Notes: generated by a model not told the origin, from the sequence alone. 64,000 nucleotides of DNA from Cyanobium gracile PCC 6307 (GCF_000316515.1 NC_019675.1:1513964-1577963); one strand, 5' to 3'; shown: positions 7,973 to 18,764, counted from the stretch's first letter. A program made the numbers and translations.

Positions 7973-9249
7973 CGTCCCTGCTCCCCCAGCAAGCTGGCCA
8001 GAGGCTGCCACGGCCGGGCGGCCTCGGGGAGTTCCTGCAGCACCTCCTCGCAGAAGCCGCGCAACAGCAGCCGGGCCGCCTGGTCGGCGGCGATGCCGCG
8101 GCTCTGCAGGTAGAAGAGCTCGTCCTGCTCCAGCCGGCTGACGGTGGCGCCATGGGCGCAGCGAACGTCGTCGGCGACGATCTCCAGTTCGGGCTTGGTG
8201 TCGATGCGGGCCCGGTCCGACAGCAGCAGGTTGCGGCTCAGCTGGGCCGCATCGGTGCGCTGGGCTGCACGGGGCACCTGCACGGCGCCGTTGAACACGC
8301 TGCGGCCCTGGCCGTCGGCCACCGCCTTGTGCAGTTGCTCCAGCCGCCCGTCCGGCCCCTCGAACACCATCTGGCTGTGGGTGTCGCTGATCTGACGGCC
8401 ATCCGCCAGCTGCAGCGCCTTGAGGGCACTGTGGGCCGCCCCCTCGGACTGCACCAGCCGCGGCTCCAGCCGCCCCAGGGCCCAGCCGCCATGGGCGCTC
8501 ACGCCGCTGTAGCGGCTGCCGGTGGCCTGCTCCAGCGCCACCGTGGCCAGCAGGCAGCCCGTGTCGGCGCCAGGCGCCAGCAGGCCGTGGCGCAGCTCGG
8601 CGCCCTCGCCCAGGCGGGCCTCCAGCACCACGCTGGTGAGGTTGGCGCCGCTGCTGCGGTGCACCTGAAGCACCTCCAGAGAAGCCTCGGGTTCCAGCAC
8701 CAGCAGCAGCCGCAGGGGCAGGATCCCCTCGCCGTCGCCGGCATCGCTCACCAGCTCCAGGGTGGTGGCGATCGCGCCGCGCACCCGCAGGGCCAGCACG
8801 TTTCGGGCCGTGGCGCCGTTGAGCAGCACGGGCCAGAGCTCGGCGCTGCCGGTGGCGGCCAGCACCTGGCCCAGGATCGCGCTCAGTTCCTCGCCGCTGA
8901 TGGGCTCCAGGCCCGCCGGCAGGGAGATCCCGGCCAGGGGATCGCTGAGGCCATCGAGGTTGAGGCGCAGGCTGCCGGCGGCCACCTCGGGCTGCGCCGC
9001 CGGGGCGGAGCTGAGCAGGGTGGGGCTCAGGGCGGTGAGCGGCGCCAGATCGGTGAAGCGCCAAGCCTCCACACGCCGTGAGGGCAGCGGGGTCTGCGCC
9101 AGGGCCTGGGCCGCCCGCGCGCGGCTGGCCGCCAGGGCATCGGCGCCAGCGGAGGCGACACCGGTGGCGTTCGCCAGCAGGGCGGCGACCCAGCCGCCGG
9201 GGGCGGCGCCGGCTGCGGTTATGGGGGTGGAGAGCGAAGCGGCCACCAT
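7969..9249 (-). CDS. sufD: SufD, Fe-S cluster assembly scaffold subunit
   Basis: A 426-residue partner of SufB and SufC in the SufBC2D scaffold. The N-terminal third is alanine-rich and variable. The C-terminal beta-helix is clear: RTDAAQLSRNLLLSDRARID, then TKPELEIVADDVRCAHGATV, then [11 protein letters not shown], as in the SufB/SufD superfamily. Position between sufC and sufS supports the assignment to SufD rather than SufB, and a true SufB lies upstream. The start is ATG 9249, one base after the sufC stop. Length is normal. Confidence 0.95.
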   Translation of the reverse strand: MVAASLSTPITAAGAAPGGWVAALLANATGVASAGADALAASRARAAQALAQTPLPSRRVEAWRFTDLAPLTALSPTLLSSAPAAQPEVAAGSLRLNLDGLSDPLAGISLPAGLEPISGEELSAILGQVLAATGSAELWPVLLNGATARNVLALRVRGAIATTLELVSDAGDGEGILPLRLLLVLEPEASLEVLQVHRSSGANLTSVVLEARLGEGAELRHGLLAPGADTGCLLATVALEQATGSRYSGVSAHGGWALGRLEPRLVQSEGAAHSALKALQLADGRQISDTHSQMVFEGPDGRLEQLHKAVADGQGRSVFNGAVQVPRAAQRTDAAQLSRNLLLSDRARIDTKPELEIVADDVRCAHGATVSRLEQDELFYLQSRGIAADQAARLLLRGFCEEVLQELPEAARPWQPLASLLGEQGR

Positions 9250-9250
9250 C

Positions 9251-10054
<804 letters not shown>

Positions 10055-10126
10055 GGCGGGGGAGAAAAGGGCAGGAAGGGGCGGAGAAAGAAGCGGTGGG
10101 CCGGCCGGGGTGGCCGTGGGCCGGGA

Positions 10127-11569
<1,443 letters not shown>

Positions 11570-11585
11570 GGGGAAGGGGGCCGGT

Positions 11586-11951
11586 TCAGCCGGCGGTGAG
11601 GGACTGGACGTCTTCGAGACTGATGGTCTGCTGCTCGCCCCGGAAGGGGTTGTCTTCGGTGAGGAAGAGCATGCAGTGGCACTCCTTGCGCTCCCGCATC
11701 GGCACGCAGGGGCAGTTCCAGAACGCCTGGGCCACCTCGGCCTCCTTGTCCTCGTAGTGGCGGCAGGGGCAGAGGGCACCACCCAGCTCGTCCTTGTGGC
11801 GGGCCAGACCCTCGAGCACCACGGCGGTGACCCCGGGATCGCTGCAGAAGTAGGTGCCGGTGCGCTGGGCGTAGGTTTCCGCGAAACGGCGGATCACCTC
11901 CAGGCTTTCGGCACCGGCAGCAGGGGTCGTCGTGGTGGAGGCGTCGGTCAT
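11586..11951 (-). CDS. ftrC: Ferredoxin:thioredoxin reductase, catalytic beta chain
   Basis: A 121-residue [4Fe-4S] protein that passes electrons from photosynthetic ferredoxin to thioredoxin, linking light to Calvin-cycle control. Three Cys-x-Cys pairs are visible in the order [18 protein letters not shown] and KECHCML. These give the four cluster ligands plus the redox-active disulfide. The start [10 protein letters not shown] at 11951 was chosen because homologs begin shortly before the [10 protein letters not shown] helix; upstream sequence in the frame holds the promoter. It is the first gene of the run leading into sufB, 16 bases on. Confidence 0.94.
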   Translation of the reverse strand: MTDASTTTTPAAGAESLEVIRRFAETYAQRTGTYFCSDPGVTAVVLEGLARHKDELGGALCPCRHYEDKEAEVAQAFWNCPCVPMRERKECHCMLFLTEDNPFRGEQQTISLEDVQSLTAG

Positions 11952-11988
11952 GGGCAGAGCGTCGGGTAGCGCGCACCGGTGGATCGAA

Positions 11989-12012
11989 TAACGAAACACT
12001 TTGGTTTCGTTA
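11989..12012. promoter_or_regulatory. 9-6-9 inverted repeat, probable SufR operator
   Basis: TAACGAAAC at 11989-11997 and GTTTCGTTA at 12004-12012 form a perfect inverted repeat with a 6-base spacer in the divergent ftrC-suf / sufR intergenic region. The inner AAC-N6-GTT spacing matches the core of the CAAC-N6-GTTG site reported for SufR in Synechocystis. It lies about 38 bases upstream of the ftrC start, over the likely -10/-35 area (a TATTCG element reads leftward from it). Binding is inferred, not shown. Confidence 0.6.
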
Positions 12013-12124
12013 CTGCGGGAGCCTAAGGCACAGGCGTGGTCCGTTGACGGCATGGAGAGGTCATTGTGACGCCCCGGCGGGCACCACCGCCCGGCCCCCA
12101 TTCCCCCGATGTGCGTGGCATGGT

Positions 12125-12157
12125 GTTTTGGTCAGACCACCCTCGTTTTGGTCAGAC
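12125..12157. repeat. Two direct copies of a 13-base sequence upstream of sufR
   Basis: GTTTTGGTCAGAC occurs at 12125-12137 and again at 12145-12157, a 20-base period, directly in front of the chosen sufR ATG (12165). The first copy also contains the near-palindrome GGTC-A-GACC. It may be a tandem duplication, or a pair of regulator half-sites two helical turns apart. If sufR starts further upstream it would be coding. Confidence 0.6.
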
Positions 12158-12164
12158 GTCCGTC

Positions 12165-12845
12165 ATGAGCGCCCCCGCCCCGTCCTCCCCTGCCTCGGCC
12201 GGTCTCGCCGAAGGAGCTCATCCCACCCGGGATGCGGCCCTTTCCGTGCTGCTGAAGGAAGGTGAAGCGACGGCCTCCCAGCTGGGGGTGTCGGTGCAGG
12301 TCATGCGCCGGCACCTGCGCAGCCTCGAGGACGACGGCCTGGTGGAGGCCAGCTCCTCCCACGAGGGCCCCGGTCGGCCCAGCAACGTCTGGCATCTCAC
12401 CGCCCTGGGGCAGGGCCGCTTCCCCGACGGCAGCGAGACCTTCGCCCTCGGCCTGCTCCACACCCTCACCGAAAGCCTGCCGGCGGACACCCTGGAACTG
12501 GTTCTGCGTCAGCAGGCCGAAGAGAAGGCCGCCGAGTACCGACGCCTGATCGGCAGCGGCCCCCTCGGCCAGCGGATCGAGCGCCTGGTGGAGCTGCGGC
12601 GCAAGGAGGGCTACGTGGCCGAATGCCGCCGCGACGACGACCCCGCCGCCATCGACACCACCGCCTGGGTGATCAGCGAATTCCACTGCTCAGTGATGCG
12701 CATCGCCGAGCAGTACCCCGTCGTCTGCGACCAGGAGCTGCGCCTGATCCGCCACACCTTCCCCGACTGTGCCGTCGAGCGGGTCCACTGGCGGCTGGAG
12801 GGGGGTCACAGCTGCGGCTTCCGCATCGCCCCCGTGGCCACCTGA
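12165..12845 (+). CDS. sufR: SufR, Fe-S dependent repressor of the suf genes
   Basis: A 226-residue DeoR-type regulator. The winged helix is at residues about 27-70 (ATASQLGVSVQVMRRHLRSL, then DDGLVEASSS). The cluster-binding C-terminal domain keeps the family's Cys residues: FHCSVMRIAEQYPVVC, FPDCAVERVHW and GHSCGF. In cyanobacteria SufR represses sufBCDS and itself when its cluster is present. It is divergent from ftrC-sufBCDS, the standard arrangement. The start at 12165 is a choice; an ATG at 12120 would add 15 residues encoded by the direct repeat. Confidence 0.93.
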   Translation: MSAPAPSSPASAGLAEGAHPTRDAALSVLLKEGEATASQLGVSVQVMRRHLRSLEDDGLVEASSSHEGPGRPSNVWHLTALGQGRFPDGSETFALGLLHTLTESLPADTLELVLRQQAEEKAAEYRRLIGSGPLGQRIERLVELRRKEGYVAECRRDDDPAAIDTTAWVISEFHCSVMRIAEQYPVVCDQELRLIRHTFPDCAVERVHWRLEGGHSCGFRIAPVAT

Positions 12846-12848
12846 GCC

Positions 12849-13223
12849 GTGCTCAGTCCCGATGAGCTGCAGGAGCTGGAGGCCACCCTGTTGCCCACTC
12901 TGGAGCGCCACCACCTTCGGCTCCTGGCCCATGGCCTGCGAACCCTCCAGGCCATCGCCGGGCGGCGCATCGGTGAGCTCCCGCCGGACACGGAAGTAGC
13001 GGCCTGGGCCGCCGACCAGCCGCTGATCGCCGCCGATGCCGGCTTCGAGGAGGCCTTCCTCACCCAGATGGGCCACGTGGCCACCCAGCTGGCGGCCGTC
13101 GCCGCCGCCGCCAGCAAGGAGCCCCTCGGCCTCGAGCTGGCCGACCTCGTGCACTGGGCCACCGAGGAGGCCGACCGGCGCCTCAGGCCTCCGGCAGCCC
13201 CACCAGCCCCGCCACCAGGCTGA
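12849..13223 (+). CDS. Conserved hypothetical protein, cyanobacterial
   Basis: A 124-residue protein starting at GTG 12849, three bases after the sufR stop. It is helical and alanine/leucine-rich (DELQELEATLLPTLERHHLR, then LRTLQAIAGRRIGELP), with a proline-rich tail. There is no signal peptide, membrane segment or metal motif. The likely operon with sufR hints at a link to Fe-S or redox biology but nothing in the sequence confirms it. Its 3' end overlaps the convergent transporter gene by 41 bases. I do not recognise the family. Confidence 0.65.
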   Translation: MLSPDELQELEATLLPTLERHHLRLLAHGLRTLQAIAGRRIGELPPDTEVAAWAADQPLIAADAGFEEAFLTQMGHVATQLAAVAAAASKEPLGLELADLVHWATEEADRRLRPPAAPPAPPPG

Positions 13224-14154
13224 CCCCGGCCAGGGCGGCGGCGGCGGCCAGTGCCCCCCGCCAGCCGGGCCGGTCCCCCTCCAGGGCCGCCAGGGGCAGG
13301 GCCATCACCGGCGCCGTCGACAGCAGGGCCACGGCCAGGCCCCCCGGCAGGCCCGCCAGGGCCGTCTGCTGCAGGGCGATGCCGGCGCTGGTGCCCAGCA
13401 GGGTGGCGGCCAGCGCCAGGGGCCAGCGGCGCCCGGCTGGCCGGGGCCCCTGCGCGGCCCGCGGCAGCCCCACCAGCAGCGGCAGCATCACCAGGGCGGC
13501 TGCCGCCAGCCGCAGGGTGGCGGCCTGCAGCGGCTCAGGCCCCCCGGCCAGCAGCCCCGCCCGCGCCAGCAGCGCCCCGCCGCTGCCGCAGGCCAGGGCC
13601 CCGAGGGCCAGGGCCACCCCGAGCCCGTCAGCGGCCGCCCCATCACCGCCCGCGGGCAGGGCACCCTCGGGCCCGTCCGGCCGGGGGGCGCGCTGGTGCA
13701 CCACCAGCAGCACCGCCAGGGTGATCAGCCCGATCCCCAGCCACTGGGCCGGCCGGGGCACCTCCCCCAGCAACGCCACCCCCGCCAGGCTCGTGACCGC
13801 CGGACCACCGGCGTCGATGGTGAGGGTGCGCCGGGTGCCCAGCCGCCGCAGGGCAGCAAAGAAGAGCGTGTCCCCCAGGGCGATCCCCAGCACGCCGCTG
13901 AGGGCCAGCAGCAGCAGCGAGCGCGGCGCCATCTGCCACGGCAGCAGGAGGGCCAGCGGCAACAGCAGGGCCACCGCCAGCAGGTTCTTGAGCAGGTTCA
14001 GCCGGGCGGCCGAGAGGGAGGTGGGCAGCCGGCGCCAGAGCAGGCTGGAGAAGGCCCAGCAGAAGGCGGCCGCCAGGGCGGCGGCGACGGGGGCGGCGAA
14101 CAAGGGGCCGCGGGAAGGTGGGAGAGTTGCGATCATCGCCTGATCGCGCCCCAT
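13183..14154 (-). CDS. DMT-superfamily (EamA) transporter
   Basis: A roughly 320-residue inner-membrane protein of ten predicted hydrophobic segments in two EamA halves. The first half runs from PVAAALAAAFCWAFSSLLWR to LGIGLITLAVLLVVH. The second runs from GVALALGALACGSGGALLAR to AALAGVSLVAGLVGL. Conserved motifs include ARLNLLKNLLAV and GDTLFFAALRRLG. Substrates of this group are usually amino acids, nucleobases or metabolites and cannot be told here. Two starts are possible, 14154 and 14136; both follow CAGGCG. It is divergent from cpcS. Confidence 0.85.
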   Translation of the reverse strand: MGRDQAMIATLPPSRGPLFAAPVAAALAAAFCWAFSSLLWRRLPTSLSAARLNLLKNLLAVALLLPLALLLPWQMAPRSLLLLALSGVLGIALGDTLFFAALRRLGTRRTLTIDAGGPAVTSLAGVALLGEVPRPAQWLGIGLITLAVLLVVHQRAPRPDGPEGALPAGGDGAAADGLGVALALGALACGSGGALLARAGLLAGGPEPLQAATLRLAAAALVMLPLLVGLPRAAQGPRPAGRRWPLALAATLLGTSAGIALQQTALAGLPGGLAVALLSTAPVMALPLAALEGDRPGWRGALAAAAALAGVSLVAGLVGLPEA

Positions 14155-14168
14155 CGCCTGAGGCCCCC

Positions 14169-14789
14169 GTGAGCGGATCCATCGCCGACGCCATCAGCTT
14201 CTTCCGGCTCAGCTGCGGCCGTTGGCGCTCCCAGCGCAGCAGCCACCACCTGCTGCACCGCCGCGCCGAGGCGGGTGGTTCCTTCATTGAAGTGGTGGAG
14301 CTGGAGACGGCCGATCCGCGCCTGGAGGCGATCGCCGTGCTGCACGGCCAGGATCCGGCCGGCCTGGTGGGCGGCTGCCGGGTGCGCTGGAGCGGCTCGA
14401 TGGCCTGGGACAAGGCCGGCGAGGCCCACGAGGGCGAGAGCGTCTTCGGCCTGATCCCCACCGACGAGCGCGGCCGCCGCGGCCTGCTGCTGCGCGACCG
14501 CGGCTACGCCGAAACGGCCCCGGTGGCGGGCCACTTCGCCATGGACGACCGGGACGGCCTGCTGCTCACCACCAGCTACGAGACGATGAACAGCCTGGAG
14601 CGCTTCAGCTTCGCCGGGCCGGACGTGCGCCTGCGCACCAGCACCGTCGAGGGACTCTCCAACACCGCCTCCTTCTGCGTCGAGACCCGCATCGGCGACG
14701 GGGCGGCCAGCGCGGCCGTCGCCGGCGCCGACGCAACGGAGACTCCGGCGAGCCCCGAAACCGCCTGCCTGTCGGCCCTGGGCTGGTGA
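14169..14789 (+). CDS. cpcS: Phycobiliprotein chromophore lyase, CpcS/CpeS type
   Basis: A 206-residue lipocalin-fold lyase that attaches phycocyanobilin (or a related bilin) to a cysteine of phycobiliprotein beta or allophycocyanin subunits. The family start is clear: ISFFRLSCGRWRSQRSSHHL, then EVVELETADPR. The barrel ends with TTSYETMNSLERFSFAGPDV, then RLRTSTVEG and TASFCVETRI. The start is GTG 14169. The last 30 residues (ASAAVAGADATETPASPETA) are a variable tail. It precedes cpcG, in keeping with phycobilisome assembly. Confidence 0.88.
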   Translation: MSGSIADAISFFRLSCGRWRSQRSSHHLLHRRAEAGGSFIEVVELETADPRLEAIAVLHGQDPAGLVGGCRVRWSGSMAWDKAGEAHEGESVFGLIPTDERGRRGLLLRDRGYAETAPVAGHFAMDDRDGLLLTTSYETMNSLERFSFAGPDVRLRTSTVEGLSNTASFCVETRIGDGAASAAVAGADATETPASPETACLSALGW

Positions 14790-14906
14790 CGGGGCCCGCG
14801 TTGGTGTTGTGTCGCCAACGTTACGGACTGTGAGCCCTGCCCTCCCGGGCCCGGGGCCGCCGGGGCCCTACTTCTACGATCCCCAACGACGGATGCCGGA
14901 CCACGC

Positions 14907-15671
14907 GTGGCTCTTCCACTCCTCAAGTACCCCCCCACCTCCCAGAACTCGCGCGTCGCGCCGTTCCGGGTGGGTTCCGACGAGGACCCCAAGGCCGTGT
15001 CCATGGACAAGGCCATGGACCGGGAAGATCAGAATTTCGTGATCGAAGCGGCCTACCGCCAGATCTTCTTCCATGCCTTCAAGGTCGACCGCGACCGCAC
15101 CCTTGAGTCCCAGCTGCGGGACGGCCAGATCAACGTGCGGGAGTTCATCCGCGCGCTCTGCCTGTCGGACACCTTCAACCGCAGCTTCTACAACCTGAAC
15201 AGCAACTACCGGGTGGCCCGCCACCTGGTCGAGAAGCTGCTGGGCCGCCCGGTCCACGGCAAGGCCGAGGAGATCGCCTGGTCCGCCGTGATCATGACCA
15301 AAGGGGTCAGGGGCGCGGTGGACGCCATCCTCGACTCCCAGGAGTACCTGGACGCCTTCGGTTACGACACCGTCCCCTACCACCGCAACCGGGTGGTGGG
15401 TTCCCGCGAAGTGGGCGAAACCCCCTTCAACATCACCTCCCCCCGCTACGAGTCCTACTACCGGGGCATCCTGGGCTTCCCCCAGATCGTCTACACCGGC
15501 AAGTCCCGCAGCTTCCCCGAGCGTGCCCAGCAGCGCCGCGGCGGCTTCCCGCAGGACTACCTGCCCTGGGTCCGCACCCTGCCCGCCCTGCGTGGTGTCG
15601 GCAGCGCCGCCGCCGGCAACACCGGTATGGACTACCTCTCCAAGGTGCCCTACCGCAGCATCGGCCGCTGA
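14907..15671 (+). CDS. cpcG: Phycobilisome rod-core linker polypeptide CpcG
   Basis: A 254-residue linker that joins phycocyanin rods to the allophycocyanin core. The start MALPLLKYPPTSQNSRV (GTG codon at 14907) is the classic CpcG N-terminus. The Pfam phycobilisome linker domain fills residues about 40-180: NFVIEAAYRQIFFHAFKVDR, DGQINVREFIRALCLSDTF, NYRVARHLVEKLLGRPVHG and ILDSQEYLDAFGYDTVPY. The C-terminal PRYESYYRGILGFP and the Gly/Arg-rich tail contact the core. A hairpin plus T-rich tail follows it. Confidence 0.95.
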   Translation: MALPLLKYPPTSQNSRVAPFRVGSDEDPKAVSMDKAMDREDQNFVIEAAYRQIFFHAFKVDRDRTLESQLRDGQINVREFIRALCLSDTFNRSFYNLNSNYRVARHLVEKLLGRPVHGKAEEIAWSAVIMTKGVRGAVDAILDSQEYLDAFGYDTVPYHRNRVVGSREVGETPFNITSPRYESYYRGILGFPQIVYTGKSRSFPERAQQRRGGFPQDYLPWVRTLPALRGVGSAAAGNTGMDYLSKVPYRSIGR

Positions 15672-15718
15672 GAACGACCCTCGCCGGCCGGTCTCCCGCC
15701 GGCACCTGAGTTGCCCTG

Positions 15719-15752
15719 GCCCTGCCGCTTTCCAGCGGCGGGGCTTCTTCTT
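15719..15752 (+). terminator. Rho-independent terminator after cpcG
   Basis: GCCCTGCCGCT pairs with AGCGGCGGGGC across a TTCC loop (11 pairs with one G-T), followed at once by TTCTTCTT. It stands about 48 bases past the cpcG stop and well before the next gene at 15878. Confidence 0.75.
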
Positions 15753-15877
15753 GTCCCCGTCTGGGGAGAGGGCGTGCGGGCGCGCCCCTGGCCGTCAGTG
15801 GATGCTGACCCCGGCCGACCGCTTCCGCCCAAAGCCGGAAAGGTCCTCCAGACTGATCCCAAACGAATTCTGATGTT

Positions 15878-16969
15878 GTGAGCCAGAAGACGCTGACCTC
15901 CCTGGCGATGATGACGCTGCGCCAGCTGCGGCAGATCGCCAGCGACCTCGGCGTGTCGCTCTACAGCCGCAAGTCGAAGGAGGAGCTGGTGGAGGCCATC
16001 AGCACCCGCCAGGTGGAGGAGGGCGAGGGCCGCAGCCTCGAGCGCATCGAGGCCGAGATGGCCCCGGCGCCGCGGCCGGCCGCCGAAACCCGCGTCGTCT
16101 TCCTGCCCCGCGATCCCCAGTGGGCCTACGTCTTCTGGGACATCTCCGAGGACGACCGCAGCGACGCCCTCCATGCCGGCGCCTCCCAGCTCTGCCTGCG
16201 CGTCGCCGACGTCACCGGCCTGGCCGGCGGCTCCGCCCATCCCCACACCCTCCAGGAGGTGGTGGTCGACAGCCATGCCACCGAGTGGTACCTGCCCGTC
16301 CCCCTCTCCGATCGCGACTACCGCGTCGAGCTCGGCTACCGCAAGGGCGGTGGCGGCGGCTGGATCTCCCTGGCCTTCTCCTCGGTCGCCCGGGTGCCCT
16401 CCCTGCATCCCTCCGAGCAGATCCTCGATCAGTTCGTCCCCTTCTCCCTCGACGCCTTCCCCTCCGCCAGCGCCAGCCTGCCCGCCCCCGCCGAGGCGGT
16501 GGATTCCGGCCTGCACGAGCGGCTCTACCAGAGCGCCACCAGCCAGTGGCGCCGCCTGGGGCGCGGATCCGAGGCCTTCCATGAGATTGATGCCGCCGCC
16601 GGCCTCGAGAGCGGCGGTGCGTTCTCCGCCTCCGGCGCCGGCCCCTGGGCCTCCGGCCGCAGCGCCTCCGGTATCGGTGGGGTGGGCTCGCGTCAGCGCT
16701 CCTTCTGGCTGGTGGCCGATGCCGAGCTGATCGTCTACGGCGCCACCGATCCGGCGGCCCGCCTCAGCATCGGCGGTGAGGAGGTGCCCCTCTCGGCCGA
16801 CGGCACCTTCCGGGTGCAGGTGCCCTTCCGCGACGGCCAGCAGCTCTACCCGATCGAGGCCCTGGCGGCCGACGGCGAGCAGAAGCGCAGCATCACCATG
16901 GAGTTCCGGCGCTCCACGCCGGAAGACAACAGCAACCCCGCCAGCCAGGCTGTCGCCGAGTGGTTCTGA
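15878..16969 (+). CDS. DUF4912 protein with an N-terminal Rho-N/SAP-like helix domain
   Basis: A 363-residue protein from GTG 15878. Residues about 10-45 (MMTLRQLRQIASDLGVSLYS, then RKSKEELVEAI) look like the small helical Rho_N/SAP domain that binds nucleic acid. Residues about 70-190 are DUF4912 (RVVFLPRDPQWAYVFWDISE, then DSHATEWYLPVPLSDRDYRV). A C-terminal beta domain (LIVYGATDPAARLSIGGEEV) looks like a second carbohydrate- or protein-binding strand set. Function is unknown. It overlaps the next gene by one base (TGATG). Cyanobacteria commonly carry one copy. Confidence 0.85.
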   Translation: MSQKTLTSLAMMTLRQLRQIASDLGVSLYSRKSKEELVEAISTRQVEEGEGRSLERIEAEMAPAPRPAAETRVVFLPRDPQWAYVFWDISEDDRSDALHAGASQLCLRVADVTGLAGGSAHPHTLQEVVVDSHATEWYLPVPLSDRDYRVELGYRKGGGGGWISLAFSSVARVPSLHPSEQILDQFVPFSLDAFPSASASLPAPAEAVDSGLHERLYQSATSQWRRLGRGSEAFHEIDAAAGLESGGAFSASGAGPWASGRSASGIGGVGSRQRSFWLVADAELIVYGATDPAARLSIGGEEVPLSADGTFRVQVPFRDGQQLYPIEALAADGEQKRSITMEFRRSTPEDNSNPASQAVAEWF

Positions 16970-17178
16970 TGGAGAACACCGCCACCGGCTCCAACCGCGG
17001 CCTGCTCAAGGTGGTGGTCGCCCTCACCCCCCTGGCCGGCTCGATCCTGTTTCCGCTGGTGGTGCCCATCCTGATGCTGCGGGTCAGCATCTCGGCCGGG
17101 GTGATCGCCGCGGTGCTGATCGGCACCCTCTGGTTCGCCGCCATGCTGCGCACCTCGGAGATGCCCGGCCACCACTGA
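16969..17178 (+). CDS. Small two-helix membrane protein
   Basis: A 69-residue protein whose ATG shares a base with the upstream stop. It has two hydrophobic stretches, VVVALTPLAGSILFPLVVPI and SAGVIAAVLIGTLWFAAML, with short polar ends. Translation is likely coupled to the DUF4912 gene. No motif identifies a function. Confidence 0.6.
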   Translation: MENTATGSNRGLLKVVVALTPLAGSILFPLVVPILMLRVSISAGVIAAVLIGTLWFAAMLRTSEMPGHH

Positions 17179-17289
17179 GGCCACACTGAGCACGCTGCGC
17201 GCCACGGCTTCGGCGCCCCCGGCCAGTCAACGCCGCAATGTCCCCCGCCGGGAAGGCTGAAGGAGCGGACCCCGCCGCCCCCTCAGCCC

Positions 17290-18747
17290 GTGGCCCCTCT
17301 CGCACTCCTTCCCCTGCTCCGGCCCGCCCAGCGCCTCCGCCCCACCCAGCGGCCCCTTCTCGCCCTGGCCATGGCCGGCCTCCTCGGCGGCTGTGGCCCC
17401 GCACCGGCGGCCCTGAGCGGCGGCACCCCCCGGGCCCTGCCCCTGCCCCCGGCCATCCGTGTGGCCTTCAACCACCGCGGCGATAGCCGCTACCGCAGCC
17501 CGGTCAGCGGCCAGTGGCGCCAGGGGGATGACCTGGAGGCCCTGCTGCTCGAAAGCATCCGCGAGGCCCGCCTGGAGATCCTGGTGGCGGTGCAGGAGCT
17601 CTCCCTGCCGGCGTTGGCCGAAGCCCTGGCGGAACGCCACCGCCGCGGGGTGCGGGTGCGGGTGGTGCTGGAGAACCTCTACAGCGCCCCCTGGAGCCAG
17701 CAGCATCCCGTCGATCTGCCGCCCCACCAGCGCCAGCGCCAGCAACAGCTGGCCGCCCTCGGCCAGGGGGACGCCGTGGCCGTGCTCCAGCGGGCCGGGG
17801 TGCCCCTGCTCGATGACACCGCCGACGGCAGCCGCGGCAGCGGCCTGATGCACCACAAGTTCCTGGTGGTCGACGGTCGGGTGGTGGTGACCGGCTCGGC
17901 CAACTTCAGCCCCTCCTGCATCCACGGCGATGCCGGCGCACCGGCCACCCGCGGCAACGTCAACCACCTGCTGCGCTTCGACAGCCCCGCCCTGGCCGGG
18001 GTGTTCGCCGCCGAATTCGCCCGGCTCTGGGGCGATGGCCCCGGCGGCCGGCCCGACAGCCGCTTCGGCATCGCCAAGGAGGGCGGACCGGCCCAGGTGG
18101 TCGATGTGGCCGGCACGCCGGTGGAGGTGCTGTTCGCCCCCCACCGCCGCCGCGACCCCAACCACGGCCTGGCCTGGCTCGAAACCCGGCTGGCCGGTGC
18201 CGGCCGGCGCCTCGATCTGGCCCTGTTCGTGTTTTCGGGCCAGAACCTGGCCGACCGCCTCCAGGAGCTGCATGGCCGCGGCGTGACGATGCGGCTGCTG
18301 GCGGATCCGGGCTTCGCCAACCGGGCCTTCAGCGAAACCCTCGACCTGCTCGGGGTGACCCTGCCCGACCAGGACTGCCGCATCGAAGCGGACAACCGGG
18401 CCTGGAGCACGCCCCTGGAAGGGGTGGGCACGCCCCGGCTGGCGGCCGGCGACAAGCTGCACCACAAGTTCGCCGTCATCGACCGCCGGGATGTGATCAC
18501 CGGCAGCTTCAACTGGAGCCCTTCGGCTGCCTTCCAGAACGACGAGACCCTGCTGCTGATCCGCTCCCCCCTGCTGGCCCGCCACTTCGAGGCGGAGATC
18601 GACCGCCTTTGGCGCGGGGCCGAACTGGGCATCGGCCGCCGGCTCGCGCGCCGTCTGGAGCAGGGGCGGCGCAGCTGCGGCAGCGGCCGGCAGCGCCCCT
18701 CTGTCGCCGGCGGGGCGGTGATGGCAGCGCCGTCTACGATCCGGTAA
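17290..18747 (+). CDS. Phospholipase D-like lipoprotein with two HKD motifs
   Basis: A 485-residue protein. A lipoprotein signal ends in the lipobox LLGGC near residue 36, so the mature protein should be membrane-tethered outside the cytoplasm. Two HKD half-sites follow: MHHKFLVVDGRVVVTGSANF (about residue 195) and LHHKFAVIDRRDVITGSFNW (about residue 395). Each has the H-x-K-x(4)-D core and a G-S-x-N sequence. The family hydrolyses or transfers phosphodiesters, in lipids or DNA; the target is not evident. The start is GTG 17290, the first possible in the frame. Confidence 0.9.
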   Translation: MAPLALLPLLRPAQRLRPTQRPLLALAMAGLLGGCGPAPAALSGGTPRALPLPPAIRVAFNHRGDSRYRSPVSGQWRQGDDLEALLLESIREARLEILVAVQELSLPALAEALAERHRRGVRVRVVLENLYSAPWSQQHPVDLPPHQRQRQQQLAALGQGDAVAVLQRAGVPLLDDTADGSRGSGLMHHKFLVVDGRVVVTGSANFSPSCIHGDAGAPATRGNVNHLLRFDSPALAGVFAAEFARLWGDGPGGRPDSRFGIAKEGGPAQVVDVAGTPVEVLFAPHRRRDPNHGLAWLETRLAGAGRRLDLALFVFSGQNLADRLQELHGRGVTMRLLADPGFANRAFSETLDLLGVTLPDQDCRIEADNRAWSTPLEGVGTPRLAAGDKLHHKFAVIDRRDVITGSFNWSPSAAFQNDETLLLIRSPLLARHFEAEIDRLWRGAELGIGRRLARRLEQGRRSCGSGRQRPSVAGGAVMAAPSTIR

Positions 18748-18764
18748 CGCATAGCACACGATTC

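Noticed and set aside
6665-9064. SufS with a 360-residue N-terminal extension
   Set aside because: The extension is antisense-free but lies in another frame over sufD and is low complexity; ATG 7972 overlapping the sufD stop is the natural start.
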